Made by a program: the position numbers and the translations under genes. Shown one piece after another: positions 17,130-36,585 of a stretch of 64,000 bases of DNA. Below the pieces are notes generated by a model. That model was not told the origin of the DNA. It did no database searches and saw only the letters and a program-made list of their open reading frames with translations. The first letter of the stretch is position 1, and each line of letters opens with the position of its first letter. Source of the DNA: an uncultured Oscillibacter sp. Its GTDB lineage: Bacteria > Bacillota > Clostridia > Oscillospirales > Oscillospiraceae. The stretch is from NCBI GenBank assembly GCA_950097265.1, contig CATNDJ010000003.1, positions 7,213 through 71,212 of the forward strand, written 5' to 3'.

Positions 17130-18845
17130 ATGAAAAAGCTGAAAACATGGGCCCGGCGGGCCCTGGGGCTGTGCCTGGCGGCGCTGCTCATCGTCCCGGT
17201 CCTGGCGGCGGAGCCTCTGACCGCCAAGCAGCGGCAGGAGGACCTGGATTTCCTCTATGAGAAGGTGTTGGTGGAAAGCCACCCGGACGCTTTCGCCAAC
17301 ACGCCGGAGAGTCAGTTCCTGACGCTGAAAGCGGAGATTGAAAAACGGCTGGAAACCAAAACGGACACGGAGTTCCTGCTGGACCTGATGCGCCTGGCGG
17401 CGCTGGCGGGAGACTCCCACACCTCCGTCTCCGTGGGAAGCCTAGCGGCCTTCCGGGGTTATCCCTTTTCCATGGTCCGCCGGGGGGAGAGCTGGTATCT
17501 CTCCGCCGCCGCGCCGGAGGACAAGGATCTGCTGTGCCAGGAGGTCGTGTCTCTTGCCGGGAAGCCGGTGGAGGAGGTGATTGCGGCTTATGGAACGCTG
17601 TTTTCCTCCGACAACCCGGTCCACCTCCGGCGGAGCTTCCGACAGGCCTGCAACGTGGCGGACATTTACGAGTACCTGGGACTGGTGGAGGCCGGGGAGC
17701 CCCTCACCGTCACGCTGAAAAACGGCAAAACCCTCCGCCTGGAGCCCATGGGCATGGAGGAGATGAATCAACTGGAGGCCGCGCGCATCTCCGACCTCAT
17801 GAAAGGCACGCCGGAGACGGCGGCGCGGGACGCATACTATTTTGCCAAGCCCTTAACGGAGGATGTGTACTACATCCAGTACAACATCTGCCGGGAGGCG
17901 GAGGACCTGCCCATGGCGGACTTCGCCGCCCAGGTGGCCAAGGACCTGGAGGAGGGCGGCTATTGGCGGGTGCTGCTGGACCTGCGGTACAACGGCGGCG
18001 GGTCCGACGGGGTGATCTGGCCCCTGTTTGAGGTGCTGCGGAAGGAGATGGACGGCGGGACCAGGCTGGTGGGCCTCATCGGGGAGGCCACCTTCTCCTC
18101 CGCCCTCATCAACGCCGTGGAGATCCAGGAGATGGGCGGCACGCTGGCCGGGGAGGACGCCGGGGGCAGCGTCTGCCACTTCGGCGCTGTAAAGTCCTTC
18201 TCCCTGCCAAACTCCCAGGTCCGGGGACAGGTGTCCAGCAAGTACATCGACCTGAACACCCTGCTGGACGCGGCGGCGGGCCGGGGTGTTGTGGCCTTGG
18301 CGCCGGATATCTACGTCCCCCAGGAGCTGGCGGACACGCTGGATGGAAAAGACAGCTTGGTGGAATGGTGCCTCACCGCGCCGGACAATCAGCTCGCCCC
18401 CGCTAATCACTACGACGCGCCCCTGACCCGGGGGCGGTTCATGGGGCAGCTTTACGAGGCGGTGGGAAGCCCGGACGTGGAAATCGGAAAGGAGCTCCCC
18501 TTCGCCGACAGCTTCGGCATCGAGTGGTATCTGCCCGCCCTGGCCTGGGCTAAGGCGGAGGGTATCGCCAAGGGCGGCGGCTCCGGGACCTTCTCCGCCG
18601 CCCGGCCGATTACCTGGCGGGAGGCGGCGGTATTCCTGGGCCGGGAGGCGGAGGCCCTGGACCTCCAGCCGGACCCGGCGGCCAAGCGCATGGGCCCCAT
18701 TCCGGCGGCCCTGGGTGGAAGTCCGGAGGCCGTAACCCGGGCCTGGGACCTGGGGCTGCTGCCGGAGGATGCGGACTTTACCAAGGGGCTCACCCGGTCC
18801 CAGGGAGAGGAGCTGGCGGCGGCGCTGAAGAAGCTGATGAGCTGA
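17130..18845 (+). CDS. Exported S41-type serine peptidase with SLH-like C terminus
   Basis: A 571-residue secreted protein. A signal peptide (residues 1-26) precedes an S41 (C-terminal processing protease-like) region to about residue 400. DLRYNGGGSDG and the following IGEATFSSALINAVEIQ match the S41 active-site region, with Ser323 or Ser324 as the likely nucleophile. From about residue 430 on, two surface-layer homology-like segments are visible (PFADSFGIEWYLPALAWAKA and PITWREAAVFL), suggesting attachment to cell-wall polymers. TGGAGGG supports the chosen ATG. The gene is alone between a promoter and a terminator. The substrate is unknown. Confidence 0.85.
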   Translation: MKKLKTWARRALGLCLAALLIVPVLAAEPLTAKQRQEDLDFLYEKVLVESHPDAFANTPESQFLTLKAEIEKRLETKTDTEFLLDLMRLAALAGDSHTSVSVGSLAAFRGYPFSMVRRGESWYLSAAAPEDKDLLCQEVVSLAGKPVEEVIAAYGTLFSSDNPVHLRRSFRQACNVADIYEYLGLVEAGEPLTVTLKNGKTLRLEPMGMEEMNQLEAARISDLMKGTPETAARDAYYFAKPLTEDVYYIQYNICREAEDLPMADFAAQVAKDLEEGGYWRVLLDLRYNGGGSDGVIWPLFEVLRKEMDGGTRLVGLIGEATFSSALINAVEIQEMGGTLAGEDAGGSVCHFGAVKSFSLPNSQVRGQVSSKYIDLNTLLDAAAGRGVVALAPDIYVPQELADTLDGKDSLVEWCLTAPDNQLAPANHYDAPLTRGRFMGQLYEAVGSPDVEIGKELPFADSFGIEWYLPALAWAKAEGIAKGGGSGTFSAARPITWREAAVFLGREAEALDLQPDPAAKRMGPIPAALGGSPEAVTRAWDLGLLPEDADFTKGLTRSQGEELAAALKKLMS

Positions 18846-18860
18846 ATTTCCGAAAATGAA

Positions 18861-18894
18861 AGAGGACCACGGGCAAAGCCCGTGGTCCTCTCTT
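18861..18894. terminator. Bidirectional terminator between the S41 peptidase and PFOR genes
   Basis: Stem GAGGACCACGGGC / GCCCGTGGTCCTC with an AAA loop, followed by TCTT. It is convergent for both genes. Confidence 0.85.
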
Positions 18895-18911
18895 GTGCTT
18901 GGAAGGGGGAA

Positions 18912-22580
<3,669 letters not shown>

Positions 22581-22672
22581 AAACTTACCTCCTGTAAATT
22601 TGCCGCCCGGGGACGGCAATCTCTCCAAGACGGGGCGCCGGAGCTCTCGCCCGCCGGACCCCATGCGGTTTC

Positions 22673-22701
22673 ATTATATCACGGCGGTTTCCCGGTGTAA
22701 A
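22673..22701 (-). promoter_or_regulatory. Sigma-A promoter of nifJ
   Basis: TTTACA, 17 bases, TATAAT on the minus strand, about 90 bases before the start. Confidence 0.82.
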
Positions 22702-22706
22702 CCGCC
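22683..22706. promoter_or_regulatory. Inverted repeat GGCGGTTT-N8-AAACCGCC in the nifJ promoter
   Basis: Perfect 8-bp arms. The right arm covers the -35 box and the left arm lies in the spacer, so protein binding would occlude RNA polymerase. It does not match the Rex consensus. Confidence 0.5.
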
Positions 22707-22787
22707 ACTTTGTTATTTTTTGCACAAATTTTTCCAGGGTTTCTTGACGGGTAAATTTTCAGCGCCCGGCAAATTTTCTCTCTCCGC

Positions 22788-22816
22788 TTTTCATTTCCCC
22801 CTGTTTGTGGTATTAT
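22788..22816 (+). promoter_or_regulatory. Candidate sigma-A promoter of comM
   Basis: TTTTCA, 17 bases, TATTAT, about 45 bases before the comM start. Confidence 0.55.
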
Positions 22817-22860
22817 GCTCCTATACAGATCATGCGGCGCTTTGCGGGAGGTTGGATGTT

Positions 22861-24378
22861 ATGGTTGTCACGGTGCGTTCCCTTGGATTGAACGGCGTAT
22901 CCGGCTACGAGGTCAGCGCCGAGTGTTTTCTCTCCGGCGGCCTCCCCGCTTTCGATGTGGTGGGCCTGCCCGACGCCGCCGTCCGGGAGGCCCGGGAGCG
23001 GGTCCGGGCGGCGGTGAAGAACTGCGGCGCGAAATTCCCCGTCAGCCGCATCACCGTAAACCTGGCCCCCGCCGGACAGAAGAAGGCCGGAACCCTCTAC
23101 GACCTGCCCATCTTCGTGGGCCTCCTGGCGGCGAACGGGGATTTGCCGGAACTCCCGGCGGACGCGGCCTTTCTCGGGGAGCTGTCCCTCTCCGGGGCCC
23201 TGCGGAGCGTGGCGGGGGTGCTCCCCATGGCCCTGGCGGCGGAGAAAGCCGGGGTGCGGCAGCTCTTTGTCCCGGCGGACAACGCCGCGGAGGCCACGCT
23301 TGCCGGAGGGCTGACGGTCTACGGCGTGCCGGACGTGGAAGCCCTGACGGCCCACCTCCGGGGAGAGAAGCCCCTCTCCCCCGCCCCGGCCTGGACGCCG
23401 GGAGAGGAGCCGGCGGGCCTCCTGGACCTCCGGGATGTGATGGGCCAGGAGAATGTGAAGCGCGCCCTGGAAATCGCCGCCGCCGGGGGGCACAACCTGC
23501 TCATGATCGGTTCCCCCGGGGCGGGAAAATCCATGCTGGCCAAACGCCTGCCCTCCATCCTGCCGGACATGAGCCGGGAGGAGGCCCTGGCGGCCTCCGG
23601 CGTGTGGTCCGTGGCGGGACTGGCGGACCCGAAGCATCCCCTGCTGACCCGGCGGCCCTTCCGCAGTCCCCACCACACCGTTTCCGCCTCGGCCCTCACC
23701 GGCGGCGGGCCCGCCATGCGGCCCGGGGAGATCTCCCTGGCCCACAACGGGGTTCTCTTCCTGGACGAGCTGCCGGAGTTCCGCCGGGACGCCCTGGAGG
23801 TCCTCCGCCAGCCCCTGGAGGATGGAGAGGTCACCATCTCCCGGGCCGGGGGCACCCTGCGCCTCCCTGCCCAATTTCAGCTTATCTGCGCCATGAACCC
23901 CTGCCGCTGCGGCTGGCGGGGCCACCCGGACCGGCGCTGCACCTGTTCCCCCCGGGACCGGGAGCGGTACGTGGAGAAGATTTCCGGCCCCCTGCTGGAC
24001 CGCATCGACCTTCACGTGACGGTGCCCTCGGTGGAATACGAGGCCATGCGCCGCCGGGAGGCCCCGGAGTCCTCGGCCCAGGTGAAGGCTCGGGTGGACG
24101 CGGCCCGGGCCATTCAGGCGGAGCGCCTGGCGGGGTCCGGCGCGGCCTGCAACGCCCAAATCGCCCCGACGCAGCTGGGGGAGTTCTGCCGTCTGGACGA
24201 GGCCGGGGAGAAGCTGATGAAGAGCGCCTTTCAGCGCATGGGCCTCACGGCCCGCTCTCACGACCGGATCCTGCGGGTAGCCCGGACCATCGCCGACCTG
24301 GACGGGGCGGCGGACGTCGGCGCGGCTCACCTGGCGGAAGCCATTCAGTACCGGAACACGGATATTTTAAAGGGCTGA
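22861..24378 (+). CDS. comM: YifB/ComM-family Mg-chelatase-like AAA+ ATPase
   Basis: A 505-residue AAA+ protein. In naturally competent bacteria ComM is a hexameric helicase that promotes branch migration during integration of transformed DNA; many non-competent bacteria keep it. The N-terminal domain (GYEVSAECFLSGGLPAFDVVGLPDAAV) is followed by Walker A GSPGAGKSM (around residue 220), Walker B VLFLDELPEF, and the magnesium-chelatase C-terminal region with the zinc-like CRCGWRGHPDRRCTC motif. I chose the ATG with GGGAGG upstream; the open frame continues far upstream without support. No dprA or topA, its usual partners, are adjacent. Confidence 0.93.
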   Translation: MVVTVRSLGLNGVSGYEVSAECFLSGGLPAFDVVGLPDAAVREARERVRAAVKNCGAKFPVSRITVNLAPAGQKKAGTLYDLPIFVGLLAANGDLPELPADAAFLGELSLSGALRSVAGVLPMALAAEKAGVRQLFVPADNAAEATLAGGLTVYGVPDVEALTAHLRGEKPLSPAPAWTPGEEPAGLLDLRDVMGQENVKRALEIAAAGGHNLLMIGSPGAGKSMLAKRLPSILPDMSREEALAASGVWSVAGLADPKHPLLTRRPFRSPHHTVSASALTGGGPAMRPGEISLAHNGVLFLDELPEFRRDALEVLRQPLEDGEVTISRAGGTLRLPAQFQLICAMNPCRCGWRGHPDRRCTCSPRDRERYVEKISGPLLDRIDLHVTVPSVEYEAMRRREAPESSAQVKARVDAARAIQAERLAGSGAACNAQIAPTQLGEFCRLDEAGEKLMKSAFQRMGLTARSHDRILRVARTIADLDGAADVGAAHLAEAIQYRNTDILKG

Positions 24379-24394
24379 AGCCTTTACAGCAGAA

Positions 24395-24425
24395 GAACCG
24401 GGACCCTTACGGGTCCCGGTTCCTT
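24395..24425. terminator. Bidirectional terminator between comM and rpoC
   Basis: Stem GAACCGGGACCC / GGGTCCCGGTTC with loop TTAC, followed by CTTT. It lies between convergent genes. Confidence 0.82.
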
Positions 24426-24441
24426 TCGTTCACGCTGAGGA

Positions 24442-28317
<3,876 letters not shown>

Positions 28318-28363
28318 ATTGCGCGTTCCTCCTTCATTGCTCCGGGTTTATTCAACGAACGCA

Positions 28364-32134
<3,771 letters not shown>

Positions 32135-32217
32135 CTTCACATTCACCTTTCTGCCGCCACAGGCGGCGGGAATAGGGACACGCCGGGCGCCGTTGTTAAA
32201 AACCCTTCGCCCTGCTC

Positions 32218-32246
32218 TTGCATTCTTCTGGGAAATGTGCTATACT
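32218..32246 (+). promoter_or_regulatory. Candidate antisense promoter inside the rpoB leader
   Basis: TTGCAT, 17 bases, TATACT on the plus strand. Transcription would run against the rpoB leader and reach the hairpin at 32374-32408. Confidence 0.5.
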
Positions 32247-32298
32247 CCGGTTAAGGTATGAAGCGGGGGGCTTTCCGCCCGCTGTCAATAAGTGCTTT

Positions 32299-32327
32299 AT
32301 TTTACCACGCTCTTTTTTTCCTGTCAA
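32299..32327 (-). promoter_or_regulatory. Sigma-A promoter of rpoB-rpoC
   Basis: TTGACA, 17 bases, TAAAAT on the minus strand. The leader that follows holds a GC-rich hairpin (arms near 32261 and 32278) and a second one (GCCGCC / GGCGGC) just before the ribosome binding site. Confidence 0.82.
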
Positions 32328-32373
32328 GGGGAAAGGGGCGTTTTGTGCGGATTTTTTCATTTTTATACGCAGG

Positions 32374-32408
32374 AAACGGCTCATGGAATCTCCCATGAGC
32401 CGTTTTTT
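32374..32408. terminator. Terminator-like hairpin downstream of the CHAP-SLH gene
   Basis: Perfect 13-bp stem AAACGGCTCATGG / CCATGAGCCGTTT. The T run (six bases) is on the plus-strand side; the minus-strand side has only three Ts, so it fits a plus-strand transcript better than the gene that ends beside it. Confidence 0.72.
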
Positions 32409-32413
32409 CATTC

Positions 32414-33739
32414 TCAGCCGCTCACTGCCTCCAGCCGCGCTCCCAGCAGCGCCGCCGCGTCCTCCAGCGGGACGTACAGCGTCCCGTTCCAGAGGAAGCT
32501 CCGCGTCTCCGGCAGCCAGCTCCGGTCCAGCTCCGGGAACTGTTCCTCCAGCAGATTCAGGGGCACGCAGCACACGCCGTCCATCATCCGGGCGGGCCAG
32601 TCCAGGGGCCTGCCCTCCAGAGTCAGCAGGCCGGTGAAGACCTCCGTGGTCAGGGGCGCGTCCTCCCGGAGGAGGCAGAGGGCCTGGGCGATGTCTCCCC
32701 GGGTGGTGTAGGGCGTGAGAATCTGGGAGAGGTCCCCGGGGGTGAAGGAGAAGGTTCGCGCTCCCACTCCCAGGTACTCCAGCAGGGCGGAGAGGATGGC
32801 CTGGGCGTCCTCCCCGGAAATCCAGCGGCCGGGGTAAAAGCAGTTAGTCTCCTCCTCCGGCAGAAAGCCCGCGGAGAGGGCGGCCATGACAGCGCCGTAG
32901 GCCTCGTGCTCCGGGGGCACGTCGTCAAAGGGAGCGGTTTCCTCCCGCCATCCGGCGAAGCCGTAAAGGTCCATCACGGTCTTCAAAAAGGCTCCCCGGG
33001 ACATGCCCGCCCTGGGGGAGAAGGTGTGGCTGCTGGTCCCCGGCATAATCCCGGCGGCAGCCAGGGCCTCGATCTGCTCCCTGGCATACTCATAGCGCCC
33101 CAGGTCCACGAAGCCCTCCAGCTCCAGCGGCTCCCGGCCGGCATAGGCGGGAACGGCATAGCCGTGCAGCCGGGGATCGCTCAGGGAATATTGATTCACG
33201 GTAACATAGTCGTTGGGCTCCTCCTCGGGCACCCGGGCCTCGGAGACCACCTCCGCCGGATAATCCAGCCGCCCGGTCAGGGCGTTTCCCTCCACGGTGA
33301 AGAGCGTCTCGTTTTCCACATACAGCACCAGCCCGATGTGGTGAATCCGCCCGGAGTCGTTGTAAAAGAGGACCAGGTCCCCCTGCTGGGGCACGTACGC
33401 GCCCCCTCTGGCGGCGCTCTCCCGGTACCGCCCCAGGGCGGTAAAAGCCCGGCAGTGCCGGGCGCAGTTCACGGACCGGGGAAACACCTCCTTGGAAACG
33501 CCGGCCTCGTCGGCGCACCAGGACGCAAACATATCGCACCAATATCCGTTCGGATACCCGTACCGCTCCCCGAAGGGGGTATACTCGTCGTCCCCCTCGG
33601 TAAAGCCCATCTGTCCCAGCGCCTGGGCCACCACCTGCCCCGACTGCGAGGCCCCGCCGTCCTCCAGCGCCCAAACGGGCGTCAAGCACAAAACGACCGC
33701 AAGGACGGCCAGCAAAACTCTCTTTCCAAACCCACGCAT
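32414..33739 (-). CDS. Secreted CHAP-domain amidase/peptidase with SLH repeats
   Basis: A 441-residue exported protein. A signal peptide (residues 1-24) precedes a CHAP-type domain with the catalytic Cys68 (GYWCDMFASWCADEAG) and His133 or His134 (RIHHIGLVL), typical of cell-wall amidases or endopeptidases. From about residue 210, SLH-like segments follow (REQIEALAAAGIMPGTSSHT, GMSRGAFLKTVMDLYG and others), so the enzyme should be held at the surface. The ATG at MRGFGKRV has GGAAGTGAG upstream. It is transcribed from its own sigma-A promoter. Which bond it cuts, and whether it acts in division or turnover, cannot be told. Confidence 0.85.
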   Translation of the reverse strand: MRGFGKRVLLAVLAVVLCLTPVWALEDGGASQSGQVVAQALGQMGFTEGDDEYTPFGERYGYPNGYWCDMFASWCADEAGVSKEVFPRSVNCARHCRAFTALGRYRESAARGGAYVPQQGDLVLFYNDSGRIHHIGLVLYVENETLFTVEGNALTGRLDYPAEVVSEARVPEEEPNDYVTVNQYSLSDPRLHGYAVPAYAGREPLELEGFVDLGRYEYAREQIEALAAAGIMPGTSSHTFSPRAGMSRGAFLKTVMDLYGFAGWREETAPFDDVPPEHEAYGAVMAALSAGFLPEEETNCFYPGRWISGEDAQAILSALLEYLGVGARTFSFTPGDLSQILTPYTTRGDIAQALCLLREDAPLTTEVFTGLLTLEGRPLDWPARMMDGVCCVPLNLLEEQFPELDRSWLPETRSFLWNGTLYVPLEDAAALLGARLEAVSG

Positions 33740-33777
33740 TTTCTCACTTCCATTAAGTACATAAGTGGTCTCAGAAC

Positions 33778-33806
33778 ATGATAGCACTTTCGACCAAATT
33801 TGACAA
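33778..33806 (-). promoter_or_regulatory. Sigma-A promoter of the CHAP-SLH gene
   Basis: TTGTCA, 17 bases, TATCAT on the minus strand, about 40 bases before the start. Confidence 0.78.
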
Positions 33807-33848
33807 GCCCCCTCCGCAAGCGAAGCGATGCGGCGTCCCTCAAAAAAT

Positions 33849-34011
33849 CAGCCGTGAACCCAACAACGCCCCCGCAAGGGGGCGCCGCATCCGTAAGGCG
33901 GGAGAGCCGCCAACGGCTGCGCTGTGGTTCACGGCTGAAAGCGAGGAAATTCCCCGTCCGGCGCAGTTTTCCGCCCTGCGGGCGGGAAACGGAGCGGTAA
34001 GGGGAATTTCC
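33849..34011. repeat. Two adjacent inverted-repeat elements between tRNA-Ser and the CHAP-SLH promoter
   Basis: The first has perfect 12-bp arms (CAGCCGTGAACC at 33849-33860, complement at 33926-33937) enclosing a CGCCCCC-GCAA-GGGGGCG hairpin. The second has perfect 11-bp arms (GGAAATTCCCC at 33945-33955, complement at 34001-34011) enclosing CCGCCC-TGC-GGGCGG. No gene fits this stretch. It has no T run like a terminator and resembles palindromic intergenic repeats. Confidence 0.55.
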
Positions 34012-34015
34012 GAGC

Positions 34016-34108
34016 TGGCGCGGAAGGAGGGATTTGAACCCTCGCGCCGGTTTTATCCAGCCTACTCCCTTAGCAGGGGAGCCCCTTCGGCCACTTGGGT
34101 ACTTCCGC
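34016..34108 (-). tRNA. tRNA-Ser (anticodon GCU)
   Basis: Minus-strand tRNA of 93 bases including an encoded CCA. The acceptor stem is GCGGAAG / CTTCCGC, the anticodon stem CTCCC / GGGAG with loop CTGCTAA (anticodon GCT), and a long class II variable arm is present. It reads AGC and AGU codons. It is cotranscribed with the next tRNA. Confidence 0.95.
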
Positions 34109-34133
34109 GTATCCTGATGCAGTTTTAAAAAGT

Positions 34134-34221
34134 TGGCGGAGAGAGTGGGATTCGAACCCACGGGCACTTGCGCGCCGCCGGTTTTCAAGACCGGTTCCTT
34201 CAACCACTCGGACATCTCTCC
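34134..34221 (-). tRNA. tRNA-Ser (anticodon UGA)
   Basis: Minus-strand tRNA of 88 bases with encoded CCA. The acceptor stem is GGAGAGA / TCTCTCC, the anticodon stem CCGGT / ACCGG with loop CTTGAAA (anticodon TGA), and the variable arm is long. It reads UCA and some other UCN codons. It lies 25 bases upstream of tRNA-Ser(GCU). Confidence 0.95.
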
Positions 34222-34254
34222 ACAAGAAGGCGCCGTCTCTTGAACACGGATAGT

Positions 34255-34284
34255 ATCATAGCATACCCCGCCCCCTCTTGTCAA
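34255..34284 (-). promoter_or_regulatory. Sigma-A promoter of the tRNA-Ser pair
   Basis: TTGACA, 18 bases, TATGAT on the minus strand, about 30 bases before the first tRNA. Confidence 0.82.
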
Positions 34285-34313
34285 CAAATTTTTCCGGCGG
34301 ACCCGGGGGGAAA

Positions 34314-35018
34314 TTACCCCCTCCCCGTCCGGTACATCCGCCCCGCCTCCGGCGTCACGCCGTTCAGCCACAGCAGCTCCTCCACCGTCACAAACCAATA
34401 GCCCTCCTCCCGGAGGCGGTCCACCACCCGCAGCGCCGCGTCCACCGACGTGGGATAAATGTCGTGAAGCAGAATGATGCTGTTGGGCCCCGCGGCGTCC
34501 AGGATGGCCCGGGTCACCTTCTCCGCGTCCCGGCTCTCCCAGTCCCGGGGATCCACGCACCACTTCACCAGGGGCACGCTGAAGGAGGCCCCCTCCGCCA
34601 CCTGGCCGTAGGGGGGCCGCAGCCAGTACTCGCCGCCGCCCAGCAGGGCCTCCAGGGCCTCCTCCGTCTGCCGCACCTCCCGGGCCGCCAGATCCGGGCG
34701 GACCCCGTCCAGGCGCTGGTGGCTCCAGGTGTGGTTCCCAATCTGGTGCCCCTCCTCCGCCATGCGGGCAACCAAATCGGCGTTGTTCTCAATCTGCTGG
34801 CCGATGAGGAAAAAGGTGGCCTTGGCCCCCCGCTCCTTCAGCCCGTCCAGCAGGCGGTCCGTGGTGCCCCGCCTGGGGCCGTCGTCGAAGGTCAGGGCCA
34901 CGTACTTCTCCCCCGCCGGAATCTCCGCGCCGCTGTCCGCGGGCACGGCCTCGCCCCCCGCCAGGCACAGCGCGGCCAGGGCCGTCAGCATGAGAATCAG
35001 GACAAATCTTTTTGCCAT
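34314..35018 (-). CDS. Exported polysaccharide deacetylase (NodB domain)
   Basis: A 234-residue family 4 carbohydrate esterase with a signal peptide (residues 1-21). The NodB motifs are TFDDGP (Asp45 and Asp46) and HTWSH (His96 and His100), which bind the metal and catalyse de-N-acetylation; LRPPYG and ILLHDIY complete the active site. Likely substrates are peptidoglycan N-acetylglucosamine or N-acetylmuramic acid. The protein ends soon after the catalytic domain, with no wall-binding module. It sits downstream of the ribosomal operon terminator. No strong promoter was seen; a weak TCGAAA-17-CATACT lies upstream. Confidence 0.9.
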   Translation of the reverse strand: MAKRFVLILMLTALAALCLAGGEAVPADSGAEIPAGEKYVALTFDDGPRRGTTDRLLDGLKERGAKATFFLIGQQIENNADLVARMAEEGHQIGNHTWSHQRLDGVRPDLAAREVRQTEEALEALLGGGEYWLRPPYGQVAEGASFSVPLVKWCVDPRDWESRDAEKVTRAILDAAGPNSIILLHDIYPTSVDAALRVVDRLREEGYWFVTVEELLWLNGVTPEAGRMYRTGRG

Positions 35019-35096
35019 CGCGCAATTCCCCCTTGTTCATTCAAGGGTAGTATGCGCAGGCTATCAGGGTTTTCGATTGGAAAAATCACGCAAAGT

Positions 35097-35142
35097 AAAA
35101 GCCCTTTGTCATGAGCCTAGGTCCTCATGACAAAGGGCTTTT
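35097..35142. terminator. Terminator of the ribosomal super-operon
   Basis: Perfect 19-bp stem AAAAGCCCTTTGTCATGAG and its complement with an 8-base loop. A-run and T-run flank it on both strands. Confidence 0.93.
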
Positions 35143-35157
35143 ATCCTGAAATCCGGT

Positions 35158-35493
35158 TTACACCAGCTCAATCACTGCGGTCTCCGCGGCGTCGCCCCGG
35201 CGGATGCCGGTGCGGATGATGCGGGTGTAGCCGCCGTTGCGCTCCGCATAGGTGGGCGCGATTTCCTTAAACAGCTTCTTGCAGACGTCCTCCCGGGTGA
35301 TGAAGCTCATGGCCTGCCGGTAGGCGGCCAGGTCGCTCTTCTTGCCCAGGGTAATCATCTTCTCAGCCAGGGGCTTGATCTCCTTGGCCCGGGTGACGGT
35401 GGTTTCCATCTTCCCGTGATCCAGGAAATCCGTGACCTGCTGACGCAGCATGGCTCTGCGCTGGTCAGAGGTCTTGCCGAGCTTACGAGGCAT
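35158..35493 (-). CDS. rplQ: 50S ribosomal protein L17
   Basis: 111-residue L17, near the peptide exit tunnel of the large subunit. It begins [20 protein letters not shown] and ends in [20 protein letters not shown], which match the family over its full length. It is the last gene of the super-operon, following rpoA, and is followed by the 19-bp terminator. In many Firmicutes ECF-transporter ATPase genes and truA come next; they are absent here. Confidence 0.97.
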   Translation of the reverse strand: MPRKLGKTSDQRRAMLRQQVTDFLDHGKMETTVTRAKEIKPLAEKMITLGKKSDLAAYRQAMSFITREDVCKKLFKEIAPTYAERNGGYTRIIRTGIRRGDAAETAVIELV

Positions 35494-35554
35494 TTCGGTT
35501 TCCTCCTTACTTCTTATCTTTCAGCGTTTCTCCTCCGCCCTCAGGCGGGGACGG

Positions 35555-36505
35555 TCAATTGTTCTCCTCGTCGGCCAGGTGCAGGCCCATCATGGCCAGC
35601 TTGTTGATGACCTCTTCCAGGGACTTGCGTCCCAGGTTGCGGACCTTCATCATCTCGTCCTCGGTCTTGGAAATCAAATCCTCCACCGTGTTGATGTTGG
35701 CCCGCTTCAGGCAGTTGAAGCTCCGGACGCTGAGGTCCAGCTCTTCTATGGTCATCTCCAGCACCTTGTCCCGCTGGGCTTCCGCCTTCTCCACCACGGT
35801 GGGGCGGCTGCCGACGTTCTCACTCAGGTCGGTGAACAGCGTGAAATGGTCGCAGAGGATCTTCGCTCCCAGAGAGACGGCGTCCCGGGCGGAGATGGTG
35901 CCGTCCGTCCAGACCTCCAGCGTCAGCTTATCGAAGTCGCTGGAAGCGCCCACCCGGGTGGGCTCCACGGTATAATTCACCTTGTACACCGGCGTGTAGA
36001 TGGAATCTACCCCAATGGTGCCGATCACATTCTGCTGGGGCTTGTTGCGGTCGGCGGGGACGTAGCCCCGGCCATGGGACAGGGTGATCTCCATGTTGAG
36101 AGACGCCCCGTTGTCCAGTGTGGCGATGTGCAGGTCCGGATTCAGGACCTCCACCTCGCCGTCAGCCTTGATGTCTCCGGCGGTGACCACGCAGGGGCCC
36201 ACCGCCTCGATATAGACCGTCTTCACCGAGTCGCTGTGGAGCTTGACCAGGAGGCCCTTGATGTTCAGGACGATCTCCGTCACATCCTCCTTCACGCCGG
36301 GAATGGTGGAAAATTCGTGCTGGACGCCGGCGATCTTGATGGTAGTCGGCGCGGTGCCGGGCAGCGAGGAAAGCATGATCCGCCGCAGGGCGTTGCCCAG
36401 CGTCGTGCCGTATCCCCGCTCCAGGGGTTCCACCACGTATTTGCCATAGGTTACATCACCAGGCGCTTCGCTGCATTCAATCTGGGGCTTTTCGATTTCA
36501 ATCAC
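35555..36505 (-). CDS. rpoA: RNA polymerase alpha subunit
   Basis: 316-residue alpha subunit. The N-terminal dimerisation domain (begins [36 protein letters not shown] is the assembly motif) is joined by a linker to the C-terminal domain with the helix-hairpin-helix ([17 protein letters not shown] and [18 protein letters not shown]), which binds UP elements and activators. The length is typical. It lies between rpsD and rplQ, the conserved alpha-operon order. Confidence 0.97.
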   Translation of the reverse strand: MIEIEKPQIECSEAPGDVTYGKYVVEPLERGYGTTLGNALRRIMLSSLPGTAPTTIKIAGVQHEFSTIPGVKEDVTEIVLNIKGLLVKLHSDSVKTVYIEAVGPCVVTAGDIKADGEVEVLNPDLHIATLDNGASLNMEITLSHGRGYVPADRNKPQQNVIGTIGVDSIYTPVYKVNYTVEPTRVGASSDFDKLTLEVWTDGTISARDAVSLGAKILCDHFTLFTDLSENVGSRPTVVEKAEAQRDKVLEMTIEELDLSVRSFNCLKRANINTVEDLISKTEDEMMKVRNLGRKSLEEVINKLAMMGLHLADEENN

Positions 36506-36585
36506 GCAGTACCCTCCTTCATCTTCTCAACGGGCGGCGGGTTGCGCCGCCTCTGGTTCGGCTCGTTATCGAGGGTATCCTCCGC

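Noticed and set aside
32218..32408. 6S RNA in the rpoB upstream region
   Set aside because: The predicted transcript lacks the long central-bubble hairpin of 6S RNA; left as an unassigned antisense candidate.
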